A stretch of 64,000 nt of DNA, taken from Ziziphus jujuba (taxonomy: Eukaryota; Streptophyta; Magnoliopsida; Rosales; Rhamnaceae). Positions 12,043 to 24,368 of this stretch are shown in pieces. The stretch covers positions 17,572,001 to 17,636,000 of the forward strand of contig NC_083388.1 in assembly GCF_031755915.1 (NCBI RefSeq), read 5' to 3'. Below the pieces are notes generated by a model. That model saw only the letters and a program-made list of their open reading frames with translations, searched no databases and had not been told where the DNA came from. Each line of letters begins with the position of its first letter. The first letter of the stretch is position 1. The position numbers were made by a program, and so were the translations under genes.

Positions 12043-15000
12043 TTATAGGAGACTCCAGTGAGTTACTTTTCTAATCCAAAAGGCCACTTCATCATCCAAC
12101 TTTTCTGCAGTTGTTCCTTCATCAACTATTCCTTCTTTCTCTGATATTATCCTACCTAACAACTCTTTTCCATACAAATTGGAACAACACAAACATATCA
12201 TGTAGCGTTCACAAATTTTGCCAGCGATTATTAGGTATAATCTTGAAAATTTTATTGATGAGAGTCTTCCAGTTTTGCCACTCATGACTGTTGCAAATGA
12301 CTCGTAATCGTGAAATAGTGTAGACCATGGTACCCAATCCAGCTTACCATTGGTGGCGTAGGATTGATCAAGCCTAGTTGGATGGATTTTACCTTCCATC
12401 TCACATGACATACAAACACAGATAATTAAAGCTTCAGACTCTGTTACTACCATTAACTTTGGAGCTCACTAGAACTACTTTTCGGCATTTAATCAAAGGC
12501 CAAAACAATCCAATTAAAAATCTAATTTCAATCAACAAGAATAGACTCTTCATCGATCAATTCATATTTCTCAAAGATGAAAAACATTGCTGATTCTCTA
12601 ACAATGGTAGGTTTACCTATCTCAGATGACGACTTCAGCATGCAATTACTTGGAGGTTTACCTCTAGATTATGATGTTGTTGTCGCAAATATAAACTCCA
12701 GTCATATTGCCATGACAATAGAATAAGTACACTCACTCCTTTTGACTGAAGAGGTCCGAATTCAACAGGCTACTAGACCATCTAATATTCTTTCTGCCCA
12801 TGTAGCCAACGAACAGTTGAAGAAACTCGAGTCCAATCGCTCCTATAATTCTGGCCAAAACACTGATCAAAATCGTGGCACAAATACATCTGGTCAGCAA
12901 CCTAACCGGCAAATTCTGCCTCGGGACGTGGGAGAACTGGTAACTCTAATACACTTGTTTTCTGTCAAGTTTACAAGATTGCTAGCCATACTGTAGATCG
13001 ATGTTTGGATAGATTTGATGATACCTACACAAGTCCAAATAACACAAATACATTCTATGCATCCTTGATGTCCATGCTAATCCAAACTGGTTACTTGACA
13101 TTGGTACTACCAACCACATCACCACCGATCCATCCAACATAACCTAAAGGAGTGAATATTTTGGCAATGACAAGCTTGTAGTTGGTAATGGCTAAGGTTT
13201 GCCAATTTTTCGTACTGGATGTTCTTTTCTTAATATAGTTCTGGAAAAATTAAATTAAACAACATGCTTTATGTTCCACAAATTATAAAAAAACTATTGA
13301 GTATATCTAGATTGATTGTGATAATATAGTGGAATTCAATAACCAATTTGTTTTAGTGAAGGATAAGGACACCAAGAAGATTCTTCTCAAATGCTTACTT
13401 AAAAATGAACTCTATCAAGTTCTACTGTCCAAAAATTTGATTGCTTATCCAAGGACTTTTATTTCTCATTTCAATAATGTTTTTGGACCTTTTCAATGTT
13501 TTAATTCTCAGTTTCCTTTGCATAAATTATGGCACTATCACTTAGGCTATCCTAATTCTCTTATTATGAATAAAGTTGCATCTAAATGCAACAAATCCTT
13601 TTCTGTTAGTAATTCATGTGATTCTTTTTACACTTCATGTCAATTAGGAAACAATAAAAGGATTTATGCACCACCATTATAAAAAATAAGTAAAGAAGCC
13701 TTAGAAATAATATTTTTTTATGTTTAGGGCCGACCCCAGTTGAATTACCCAAAGGTTTCAAATATTATTTACTATTTATAGATAGTTTTTCTTAATTCTC
13801 CTATATTTTTCTAATGAAGTTAAAATCTAAAGTTACTACCATCTTCTTATATTTTAAGAAAATGGTTGAAAATTTAATCAACAAAAAAATAAAGTTTTTT
13901 CAATCAGTTGGAAGGGGGGTGAATTTCATCCCCTCCAACCAATTTTACAATAATTCGGTATTATTTTTCAACACCCCCAATCCTAGCACCCATAATCAAA
14001 ATGGATGAGTAGAGCATAAACATCGTCATATAACTGAAACCACTCCCTCATTTCTTGCTCAAAGTTCCATGCCCTTTCACCATTGGTGGAATGCATATTC
14101 TACAACCACCTTTCCAATTAATAGTCTCCCCACTAAAGTCTTAAATTTTTGGACCTCCTTACAAAATTATTTAATAAAAAATTTGATTATTCTCTTTTCA
14201 AATGCTTTGGGTGTGAGTATTTTCCTTTCCTACATCCTTATCGTTTTAAAAAATTTAGTTTTCATTTTGAGCGATGTGTCTTTTTTGGATATAGCCCATC
14301 CCATAAAGGCTATAAATGTCAAAGTTTATTAACTGGTAAAATATGCATATTTTCTAATGTTGTTTTTAACGAGCATTGTTATCCTTTTTTTGAGAGTGCT
14401 GGACCTAATCTTCAAGGAAATAATTCAACCCATTCTACTAAGCCTATTTCTGTACCGTTCTCACAATCTTTCTTGTAGGACAAGCTTCATGGGGTCCCAA
14501 TTACTTTAGAGCTATCTTTGGGCAGAACATCTTCACTCTTGTTTGGAGACATAACAACTGCTATGATTGAATCCCACTCCAACACATCTTCTCCACCATT
14601 ATCATAATATGATGTTGTTCCTTATACTCCACGTAAAACAATTCAACAATCACCTCATGACATCTGTGGTTCCATGTCTCCTAGCCCAACAAATTCTATA
14701 ACACGGGCTTTATGAATACTAAAAAATACTATAAATCAAACTCTCATAACTCACAAGCATAAGAGATCTTCTTCCACTCTTTCACCTGGTATTGGGTTTA
14801 AGGTTGTTTGTGCTATACCCTTCTCTCCATTTATGTCTTGCTCATTATAGCCAATACATCTTATGATAACTCATGCTAAAGATGGGATTTTCAAAACAAA
14901 ACATTTCATACCAACAGTCAAACCTACCTCTCCGTATATAGAACCATCCTTTGCTTCTTCAGCACTTCTTTGTCCTGAATGGAAAACAACCATGGAGACT

Positions 15001-15168
15001 AAATTTGCAGCGCTAATGGACAATCATACCTGGACTCTTATGCCTGTCCATCCAAGTCAAAGTTTAATTGGAAACAAATGGGTTTTTAAGCTGAAGAGAA
15101 ATCCTGATGAATCCATTATAAAGTCTACTTATTATTATATGCCATTATTTCATTTGTATGTTTCTTAA
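12043..15168 (+). pseudogene. copia A gag-pro-int (RT stub) pseudogene
   Basis: Plus-strand pieces occur in the order of a copia polyprotein. The gag N-terminus is near 12150-12300. A zinc knuckle near 12962-13020 reads CQVYKIASHTVDRCLDRF, with the second Cys replaced by Tyr. The protease region at 13083 reads NPNWLLDIGTTNHIT, so the usual DSGA is damaged. The pre-integrase region (13329-13682) has FPLHKLWHYHLGYPNS and a C-x2-C pair. The integrase region (13730-14480) includes KMVENLINKKIKFFQS, NSLPTKVLN and VFFGYSPSHKGYKC. The RT start (14960-15120) has LMDNHTWTLMPVHPSQSLIG then KWVFKLKRN. Reading switches frame many times. It would encode the replication proteins of the element but is dead. 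Confidence 0.8.
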
Positions 15169-15184
15169 GTAAAAGTTTAATCAC

Positions 15185-16675
15185 ATTTATGTTTAAATAG
15201 GATTTAATATGGCTTTCCTCTTAGCTTCAATAGCTGATTTTCCCTTAGAGAAACCAACATCACAGTTAATCTTCTTCCAACCTATGGGGGAGGACTGCAA
15301 AGGTTGAATTGATTAGAAGCAGGGGGACAACCATTGTCATCTAGAATCAGCTCATTGAACTCTGTAATTGCATTCTCCAACTTGAAGCTACATTAATAAT
15401 TGACATCTTTCCAGAAAACAATTTGTCATTTCTAAAACTCCTAATGCAATACAACAAACTAACGAGAAATAAAGAGACAAACTTCTTATCCACCGGGCCC
15501 CCATAGAGACCAAGCCTAAGATCAATGCAACAGTTCCATTACTCTTTAATTGAGCTAATATACAGTTTTTCCACATTGAAATTATATTTTGTTGAAAAAC
15601 CAACCATTCTAACTCCCATACATTGTGAAAATAATTGAAGGAGAGTTTTTTCTTTAGCACCGCAAATAACATAACCAGTGTTTTTGGCTCCAATTCTGGA
15701 AAGGATATCCCTTTAAGGAGAGATCCTAATATAGCATGCTAAAGAAAAACTTTTAGGCTCTCATGGATTTTCAACCTCCAAAGATGCTTCCATAACAAGT
15801 TATCCGAACCTCACTCCTCTCCCTTCCATTACAAATCATATTAGCACCCAACCAAAAATATCCCTCTACTATTACCAAACTAGAGTAAGTTATAATGGAA
15901 GTGATATTTGGGCCATTTTAGCTTAAGAATTGCGTTTGTTGAGACATTATTAAAATCTATCTTATAAACAGTTTGTTCCACTTATTCTGCCCAAACCTAC
16001 TGAGATCCACAACTTTACTCCAAAAACCAGCTTTAACACCATCTTTGAGTTTAGAAACATTATTTTCCAGACCTAGGACCCAAGGATCTGTCCAATGATT
16101 TATGGATAGTTCATCTTCAAGTTCAAAGTAAGCTCCCCTTTACAAAGCATGTCTTTCCTTTGCCATATTGATTAAGTGCCTATTTTGGTGCTGCAAGGGA
16201 AGAAAGATTCTTTACTTAGATATTTGGCCCATAGAATATTCATCCATAAATAGACCTGGCCAGAAGCCAATTTCCATGCCAGCTATGTAAGTAAGGAGGT
16301 GTCAATATCCTTAAATAGTTTGAACCTCATGCCTCCCAATGGTTTTGGCTCACAAATATCCTTCCATGCTTTGAGAGCTAAGTAATTTGTGGACTCCAGC
16401 TTAACTTCCCACCAAAAATATTCTAATAAGAGCATGGGGACCTTAGCATATACCTTTTGGAACTTTAAAATTATCCATAGTGTAAGTTTGGATGGCTTGA
16501 ACAACCAATTTAATCAAAGTTGCTTTCCCAGCTTTAGATAACAATTGTTGGCTCCATCCTTGAAATCTTTTCTGCATTCGATCTTTTAACTTTGAAAATT
16601 CTTTTGATTTGTTCTTTCTAAAAACTAAAGAGTTGCCTAAGTAGATTAAACTAGCCACCATTTTTTTAAACCTAA
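15185..16675 (-). pseudogene. L1-type LINE ORF2 remnant: RT C-terminus, zinc region, RNase H start
   Basis: On the minus strand, 16661 downward reads YLGNSLVFRKNKSKEFSKLK, then GWSQQLLSKAGKATLIKLVV, the conserved region after the RT fingers in plant LINEs. Next comes LEYFWWEVKLES then LALKAWKDICEPKPLGGM, matching the L-x-KSW-x-x-I-x-x-PK-x-LGG signature. Sequence at about 16280-15700 is weaker and covers the zinc-binding region. Near 15300 the minus strand reads GWKKINCDVGFSKG, resembling the W-x-K-x-N-x-D opening of the RNase H domain. Stops and frameshifts are frequent. The 5' two thirds of ORF2 (endonuclease, RT palm) are missing, cut off where copia B begins at about 16680. Confidence 0.75.
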
Positions 16676-16679
16676 AATA

Positions 16680-16793
16680 TCTTTTATGGCTCTCTTTTTA
16701 ACTCCACCGGTGTCGAGAGTATCACCAAATGAGACAGATTGGAACCAGCCAAATCACCCTACTCATGGAAATAAATCCCACTAATTCCTCACA
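16680..16793 (-). repeat. 3' LTR fragment of copia B
   Basis: On the minus strand it starts TGTGAGGAATTAGTGGGATT, just after a purine-rich tract (GGGAAAGGGAGGGG, about 16800-16815). The segment at 27642-27540 (minus) is related: GAGGAATAGTGGGATTTATC, then a GATTTG and a TCTCTCATT phrase in the same order. It is truncated at about 16680 where LINE sequence begins. Confidence 0.5.
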
Positions 16794-16883
16794 ATTGCCC
16801 CTCCCTTTCCCTCTTCAAGTTGAATTTGAACAAGATCTTATGAAACTTATCAACAAGTAGACTTTTTCTGAAAATATCTACCG

Positions 16884-17778
16884 ATTCTTTCCCTCTATCA
16901 ACAAATGGAGTACAAATGACATTAACTTATACATTTTCTTAAGTAAAGTGACAATCTACCTCAATATATTTGGTATGCCCATGAAATAGAAGATCTGAGG
17001 CAATATGAATAGCAGCTTGATTATTATAAAATAATTTGATCAATTGAGTTGAATGGAAGCCTAAATCCTGTAACAAAGCCTGAAGCCAAATAATTTCAAT
17101 GGTAGCAGTTGTCATAGCTTGATATTCTACTTCAACACTTGATCTAGCCACTACAATTTGTATTTTACTATTTCAAGTCACTAGGTTACCACCAACAAAA
17201 AGTACAATAGCCTGTAGTAGATTTTTCTTTCAATGGCTATCTAACCCAATTTGCATCAATATAGGCATCGACAGAATAATGTCTGTCCTTTCACATCCAT
17301 ATAATCTTCTTAATGAGCCTTTTAAATATTATAGTATTCTTTTCACATTTGACATGTGATAAACTCTAGAGGCATGTATAAATTGGCTTACTAAATTAAC
17401 AATTAAACAATATTTGGACATGTAACAATGAAATATTTAAGTTTGTTGAGTAATCATTAAAATCGACCAATATCAAAGATTAATTTGCCATCTTATCGGG
17501 TTTAGCTCCACTATCAATTGAAGTATCTAATGGTTTCTCTCCTAATTTTTCAGCTGCTTACAACAAGTCTAGAATATATTTTCATTGAATAAGAAATAAC
17601 TTTCTTTTAACAGGCAACTTCTACTCCAAGACAATGCTCCAACACACCAAGATCCTTAGTAGAAAATATTTTTTGCAATAATTCCTTAAGAGTTGAAATA
17701 TTTATTTAGTCATTATTTGTGATCACTATATCATTAACATAAACCAAAACAACAATAATACGAGAATTACCTTTTTAT
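16884..17778 (-). pseudogene. copia B pol, 3' part: RT C-terminal half and RNase H
   Basis: From 17778 downward the minus strand reads NSRIIVVLVYVNDIVITNND, the copia YVDD catalytic box with the first Asp changed to Asn. LKELLQKIFSTKDLG and SRLV-like pieces follow. RNase H is clear at 17151-16939: ARSSVEVEYQAM, EIIWLQALLQDLG, LFYNNQAAIHIAS and HTKYIEVDCHF, then KESVDIFRKSLLVDKFH. In the family these correspond to AEAEYRAM, DNQ-x-A and HIEVDCHF. This continues directly from the fragment at 24369-24960 across the copia C insertion. Confidence 0.85.
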
Positions 17779-18345
17779 TGTTAGGTATATATATTATGTG
17801 GACTTGGTATAATCAATAACTTACTTATAGGGCTTATTTGTGTCATTAATGAGACAGAACTTATTTATTGACTCATATAGTAGGGTCTTTGGATTCACAC
17901 TCTCTATAATACTCTAGTTAGCCAATTGAACTGAAATACAAGCTTTCTTTAAAGGCCCATTTGGTTTATCTATATTTTTATTATTATTATATTGTTATTA
18001 AATTATTATTTTGGTATGAATTAAAATAATGGGTTAGTCATATAACTTGCACATAACTTCAGTCTTTAAAAGGTTGAAGCTTTATTGATAGGGCAAGTGA
18101 GAAAATACATACACAGTATTTTTTTTTTCCCCTAAGGTTTTGAGAGATCGCTTCACATATATGTTAAAAAAAGGGGTTAAAGAGTGGGTGCCCATTTTAG
18201 GCATTGCTATTACCTATTTTCTATTTTGCAGATTGCAGATCAAGTTTATTAATGGTTGCTTTCGAAGGTTAGTGAATATATAATTAATTTATAAATATTG
18301 GAATTTATTATGTGTGTAAGATCCGTGTTTATTTTTGCTCCGACA
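17779..18345 (+). repeat. 5' LTR of copia C
   Basis: Begins TGTTAGGTATATATATTATG and ends TTTTTGCTCCGACA. It shares with the 3' LTR, in order, AATCAATAACT(T/C)ACTTATAG, TGTGTCATTAA, CTGACTCAT, the ATTATTATTT block, AGTGAGAAAATACA and TGTGTGTAAGATCCGTGTTT. Visible divergence between the two LTRs (indels, many transitions) points to an old insertion. Confidence 0.92.
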
Positions 18346-18346
18346 A

Positions 18347-18360
18347 TTGATATCAGAGCC
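18347..18360 (+). other. Primer-binding site of copia C
   Basis: TTGATATCAGAGCC starts two bases after the LTR. It is the initiator-Met primer site TGGTATCAGAGCC with one G-to-A change. Confidence 0.8.
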
Positions 18361-19946
18361 GCACACATAGAAATTTCATGATCTATTTATTTTGTTAACT
18401 ATATATAAAAATCATCATCATATATATATATAAGCCATTGATCTGTGATCCATATATATATGTTTTTATTTTATTTTTAATTCTTTGAATTATATATATA
18501 TATATATATATAAATATTGGAAATTATGTTTTATGGATATTGTACATAAAGATATATATATATATATATATTATATGTATTTTCTGTTTTGTAAAATAAC
18601 TTCGTTTTGTGATCTTTTGTAAATATTTATTTTTTGTTGAAACCATAGCCTTTAAATGGTATTTTTGTATGGAAAGGAATGAATTTAAACCCTTAATTTT
18701 GGTTTGAAACAAAGTTAAAACATGTGAAACCATGAAAACCCATTAGTATATCCAACTTGTTTGTGCATTGTTTTTGGGTTCAAATTGATCAAAATTGAAC
18801 TTGGATTCTACTTGCTCATCACTAGACAATTAGACTGTTGTTGGAAAGGTCAAAAAAAGCCTTTTTTTAGTCAATTTGAAACCGGGTCGCTTGACCCATT
18901 TTGTAGCAACAAAGTCGAATCGTGAACCTGGCTGGGTTTAGAAAAAGACCAAAATAGCATGTCGTTTGGATAGTGCTGATGTTAGCATGCTGACATGTTG
19001 TTGGTGCAGATATCAGCATGATGCCGTTTGACACATTGTGGACAGTTTGCTAACGTCAGCATGATGTGTGTTGCTGACTTCAACGTGATGATGTTAGTAA
19101 AACCCTTTTGATGATGTTAATGTGCTAATGTCATTATGTTGACATTGTCATGCTAACATCAGTAACTCGTATATAAAAAAGAATTAAAAATTTTGCATTC
19201 TTCATTTATTGTTATTTATTTATTTATTTATTTATTTTTACTTCTTTTTCTATTGATTTATTAAAAAAAATTCCATTCTGAATTTTGGTTTGAAATACCT
19301 ATAGTCCAAATTAAATTAAATATCTTTGACTTTTCCTAAAGAGGCTTTATGCTTTGTTAGTATAGTAGTGTAGAATTTAAAGTATTCATCTATCCTGGAC
19401 TTATTTTGTCTACATTATGTGTACCAATATAAAATGTGTTGACATAATAAATGGAATTTTAGGTTCTTATCTATCGTAATATCTAATTTTATCTAGTTTA
19501 TACGTGTTAATATAATATTGCCATAGTAAATAGGATGTTTTAGTATTTACCTATTTCATGAAATTGTCAATATGTTAATTCTCTCGCGCTTGTTAAGCGA
19601 CGCCTATACGGGTGATTAGACTATCCTAATGATGGTTTTAGTTACTTTCTATGACACGTGGAATGGTAGTAGAAGTTCATTGAATGCCCTAAATTGTAGG
19701 TTCTGAATTATCTATTCAATGGCTTAATTTAATGTATTAGATTGTGGTGATTTGATTGAATGTCTCTTGCTCGTTAAGGGTATCTTTAGTGCTACAAAGA
19801 CCCTAATAATACTTATATTTTGTATTTTATATTGAGGGGCTAAAAATAGTAATTGCATTATTTTAGATTTTGAATGCTTTGTTGTGCTTGCTATTTTCAC
19901 AGCTAATGACACCTTGAATATTCTGCCAATGATTGCGATGATATAA
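18361..19946 (+). other. Long non-coding leader of copia C
   Basis: About 1.6 kb between the primer site and gag with no ORF. It contains TA runs (18492-18511, 18553-18570), a block of alternating TTAGCATG / CTGACAT-type phrases at 18970-19165 bounded by a perfect inverted repeat, and a (TTTA)n run near 19211-19237. Confidence 0.6.
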
Positions 19947-22900
19947 TTGGATGGGACAAATTACCAGAAGTGGACGAAAACTCTAGTTATGAATCTAACA
20001 TGTGTGAAGTTAGATATGGCTTTAAAAATGGATCCACTAGAGATGCCAACCAACAAAGTAATACTGCAGCCAAGAAACTATATAAGGATTGAAAGCATTC
20101 TAACAAAATGGTGGACACTACAAAAATGTTTATTGAGAAAATAAAAAAGAAATTTATTAACTTTGATATGAATGAGAAGTATCATTATTTGGATCTTCTA
20201 AACAATACCACATATGATGGAGTTAAAGGAGTGAGGGAGCATAATATGTTACTTTCCTCTTATTATAACAAGTTTAAAGACATTAAGATGGACATTGGAG
20301 AGAAGTTTTTGACTTATTTCATAATGAGGAACCTCTCATCTCAATTTGACAATATTAGGTCAAGTATGAATACTAAAAAAAAAGGCTGCAACTTAGAAGA
20401 GTTGACTATTATTCTTGTTAAGGAAGAAGATAGTATCAAGTTAAACAAGTCGAGGTCTATCATTATGGTATCGTATCAATAGGACAAGACTAAAAAGTAT
20501 TTTAGAAAAAGAGACAAGTTTAAGCCAAACAAGAAGAAATTTTCTAGTGTGAAGTCTGGAGGACACAAGGATGGTGCTTATCCCTTCGGTGAGAAGAAAG
20601 AGCACTTTAGTGGAAAGTGCACTACCGTAACAAGATTGGATATAAGAAGGCAAACTATTGGAAACTGAAAGCAAATTAAAAGAAGAAAGGTAATCTCTTG
20701 ATGATTAAGACCAATATTATTAATGTGCTATGAATACTTAGTGGTTGGATACTAGAGCAGCAATTCATGTTACTAATTAATTGTAGGGAATGATAAGTCA
20801 AAGGGGGCCAATCAGTTTTGAGCAGCATGTTTACATGGGAGATAACTCAATAGTGAAGGTAGATATTATGGGAACAATCAAGATCAAGTTTGTCACATGA
20901 TATGTTTTAAAGTTACAAGAAGTTTCTTATGTACCCTTAATAAGAAGGAATTTGTTATGTGTTTCTCTTTTGGATAGTTAGGGTTATAGTTTTTTGTTTA
21001 GTAGTAACATAGTTGAACTTTATAAGGATGGTAAACTTGTCAGTTTTAAAACTTTATATGGTAATTTATATCATCATGACTTATTTAGTAATGGCCTTAA
21101 CTCTTTTGTTAATTATGTTGTTGCTCCTATTGTTGCTTCCAAACATCCAAATATTAATGATAATTCCTCAATGTTATGGCATAAGTGTTTATGGTGTATT
21201 TGTAGGCACAAAATGGAAAGGTTAGTAAAGGATGAAATACTTTCTAATCTTGACTTTTCTAACATGTCAATTTGTGTTGAATGTGTGAAAGGGAAGCTCA
21301 CTTTCAAAGTTAAAAAGGATAAGATAGCTAGGTGTGGAGATGTTTTGAAGTTAATCCACACTGATATATGTGGACCTTTCAAATAAATTGCTTTGGATGG
21401 TTATAGGTATTTTGTTACATTAGTTGATGACTTCTCTCATTATGGACATGTTGAGCTTATCCGTGAGGAGTCAGATTCCTTGTTTGCCTTTAAGGAGTTC
21501 AGGGTAAAGATGAAACTTCAAAAGAACAAAAAGTTAAAGGTTATAAGGTCTGATAGAGGTGATGAATTTTACAGCAGATATGACAAGACTGGATGAAACT
21601 TAAAGCCATTTGCAGTTTATTTGCATGAGTGCAGCATTGATGTGCAGCATATAATGCCTGGTACTCCTTAACATAATGGCATAGTTAAGAGGAGAAATCG
21701 CACCCTGTTAGACATGGTGCGATGCATGATGGAAAATGATAGTTTGCTAGATTACTTGTAGGGAGAAGTTTTGAGGACAACAACTTATATTTTGAATCAA
21801 GTGTTGAGTAAATTTGTTCCTAAAACTCCTTTTGAGTTGTGGTCAAGAAGAAAGCCTAACCTACATCATTTTTGAGTTTGGGTTTGCAAAGTTGAAGTTC
21901 AAGTTAATAATCCCTAAGTTCAGAAGTTGAATCCTAAAACCATTAGTGGTTACTTTGTTGGCTATTGTGTAGGATCCAAGATTTAAGATTTTTTTGTCCA
22001 TCTCATGCCACTAAGATTGTTGAGTCAGACGGGTCTGTTTATTTTAAAAATGATTCTGGATTTAATGACAATAAGGATCCAAGGGAGCTTCAATTCAAAA
22101 AAGAAGGTGTTTTCATTCCCAATTTTGATGTTCCTGATAGAGCTATTGTTGACCCAAACATTGATGAAGAAATAGTCGATCAGGGTGAACTTGTAATTGA
22201 AGAATAGAATGCTCCGGCTACTACAAATGCTGATGTACCTTTGAAAAGGTTATAGAGGACTAAAATCTGCTATTCTTGATGACTATGAGATTTATTGGCA
22301 AGAGCAGGAGCGTGACATAAATGATGAATCAAATCCATCACTTATGAGGAGGCCATAAAGAGTTTGCACTCAAAATTTTGGTTGGATGTAATGGAAGATG
22401 AAATGAAATCCATCGTATCGAATGGTGTATAAGATTTGGTTAAGTTACCAGAGGGTAGCAAAGTTATTGGATACAAATGGGTATTTAAGACTAAAAGAGA
22501 CTCCAATGGTTAAATGGAGAATTATAAGGCTAGACTCGTTGCTGAAAGGTTTAGATTGAAGGAGGAAATTGATTACACAGAGTTATTATCTCCTGTAACT
22601 ACAAAGGATTCTTTTAAAATCATTATGCATTATAGTTTATTATGACCTAGACTTGCATCAAATAGATGTCAGAACTGTTTTTTTGAATGGTGATTTGTGT
22701 GAGGACGTGTATATGGTTTAATCAATTGGCTTTCAGTAAGTGGGGAATGATAATTTATTTTGGAAGCTTAAGAAGTTTGTTTATGGTCTTAAGCAGGTTT
22801 CGAGGTAATTGTATCTTAAGTTGATGAAGTTGTCATAAAAGAATAGCTTTAAGAAGAATGTTGTCGATAGGTACATATATATGAAGGTCAATGGAAGTAG

Positions 22901-23790
22901 CTTTATAGTCCTGGTATTGGATGTTGATGACATACTCTTGGCTACCAATGATATTGACCTATTAATTTAGACAAAGCAGATGTTATGCAACCATTTTAAT
23001 ATGAAAGATCCACATAAGGCTTATTTTGTTTTGGGCATCAAGATTACTCGAGATAGGATTAATTATGTGTTGCAGTTGTCTTAGAGATCCTATATTAATA
23101 GGATTCTTAAAAGGTTCAATATGCACATTGTGATCCTGAATGTGTGTCGACCACAAATGGTGAAAGACTTTCTAAGAATTAGTGTCGCAAGAATGATAGA
23201 GAAGGATGGTGATGAAAAATGTCCGTTATTCTTTAATACGGATAGTTTGATGTATGTTCAAGTTTGTACACGGTCTAACATAGCTTTTACTATAGATGAG
23301 TTTGGTAGATTTATGAGTAATCCTGCTCTTATTCATTACTAAGCAGTTAAGGAGGTCTTTAAGCATTTTCAGGGTACTAAAGATCATATGTTAACATATC
23401 GACAAACCAACTTTCTTGATGTAGTTGGCTATAGTGGTGCATATTATAAGGGCTATGTGGATGATAATAAATTTACCACTGTATATATATATTCATTATG
23501 ACAGGAGGAGCTATGTCTTGGCAGAGTGTCAAATAATCTGTGATAACATCCTCGATTATGGAGGCAAAATATGTGGCGTGTTATAAGGCTACTTGTCATG
23601 TAATTTGACTTCAAAATTTTATTCGTGATTTAGAAGTGGCTGACTCCATTGAAAGGCCTATCATTATGTACAGTGATAATATTGCAGCAATATCTTTCTC
23701 CAATAATTTAAAATCTACTTTTGGTGCAGGATGCATCGATGTAAAGTGTATTTAGATGATAAATATATGATGAAGATTATGTAGTCCAAG
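19947..23790 (+). pseudogene. copia C gag-pol polyprotein pseudogene
   Basis: Gag begins LDGTNYQKWTKTLVMNL at about 19940 and continues (20108-20482) with the UBN2 core, e.g. YHYLDLLNNTTYDGV and LLSSYYNKFKDIKMDIG. Protease (about 20741) reads WLDTRAAIHVTN, where the active-site DSGA is now DTRA. Integrase (21175-21900) has LWCICRHKMERLV, C-x2-C, DGYRYFVTLVDDFSHYG, KLKVIRSDRGDEF and PGTP*HNGIVKRRNRTLLDM. RT (22370-23010) has VIGYKWVFKTKRDSNG, MENYKARLVAE and a VLDVDDILLATND-like box at about 22915. RNase H follows to 23720 (QVCTRSNIAFTIDEFGRFMSNP; WQSV-x-SSIMEAKYVAC-like). In-frame stops, mostly TGG-to-TAG/TGA type, and frameshifts show it is inactive. Confidence 0.88.
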
Positions 23791-23799
23791 TAGAAGAAT

Positions 23800-24368
23800 A
23801 TAAGATATATATATACATTGTATGGATTTAGCATAATCAATAACTCACTTATAGGACTTCTTTGTGTCATTAACTAGACTGACTTATTTACTGACTCATG
23901 TAATGGGGTTCTTGGGCACATACTCTTTACGATACTCTAGTTGACCCATTGAACTGGGGGACTAGCTCTCTTTAGAGGTCCATTTGGCTAATGCGTATTT
24001 TATTATTATTATTATTACATTTATTATTGAATTATTATTTTGATGTAAGTTAAAATAATGGATAGGTCTTGTAACTTGCACATGGCTTCAAACTTTAAAA
24101 GACTGAGGCTTTATTGAGAGGGTAAGTGAGAAAATACACATGTCGTATTTTTTTTTTTTACTTTTGAAAGATCACTTTATAGATCTGTAAGAGAAGGGTT
24201 AGAAAGTAATGTGTCCATTCTAGGCTTTGCTATTACTTGTTTTCTTTTTTGCAGATTACAGGTCAAGTTTACTAATGATTGTTTTTGAAGATTAATGATT
24301 ATATAATTAATATGTTAATATTGGAATTAATTATGTGTGTAAGATCCGTGTTTATTTTTGCTCCAACA
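23800..24368 (+). repeat. 3' LTR of copia C
   Basis: Homologous to 17779-18345 from about its tenth base onward (TATATATA...ATGG, then AATCAATAACTCACTTATAG). The first TGTTAG is not recognisable, so the left limit is approximate. It ends CTCCAACA before the TTTAT duplication. Confidence 0.88.

Larger units (their letters stand above)
11898..15170 (+). mobile_element. Ty1/copia element A, 3'-truncated
   Basis: The order on the plus strand is a short LTR (11898-12025), an initiator-Met-type primer site, gag with zinc knuckle, protease, GAG-pre-integrase, integrase core and the first residues of reverse transcriptase. The similarity then stops at about 15120. The rest of RT, RNase H and the 3' LTR are absent, so the element lost its 3' half. 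LINE sequence in the opposite orientation lies on both sides, which suggests insertion into that LINE. Confidence 0.8.
17779..24368 (+). mobile_element. Ty1/copia element C, full length with both LTRs
   Basis: A 6.6-kb plus-strand element. LTRs 17779-18345 and about 23800-24368 align over most of their length and end CTCCGACA / CTCCAACA. The five bases TTTAT directly precede the 5' LTR (17774-17778) and directly follow the 3' LTR (24369-24373), forming a target-site duplication. It contains a primer site, a long leader, gag, protease, integrase, RT and RNase H in copia order, all riddled with stops. It interrupts the reverse transcriptase of copia B, so it is younger than B. Confidence 0.93.

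Noticed and set aside
12043..12453. 136-aa minus ORF over the copia A gag
   Set aside because: Shadow of the plus-strand gag, which shows the expected copia order and motifs.
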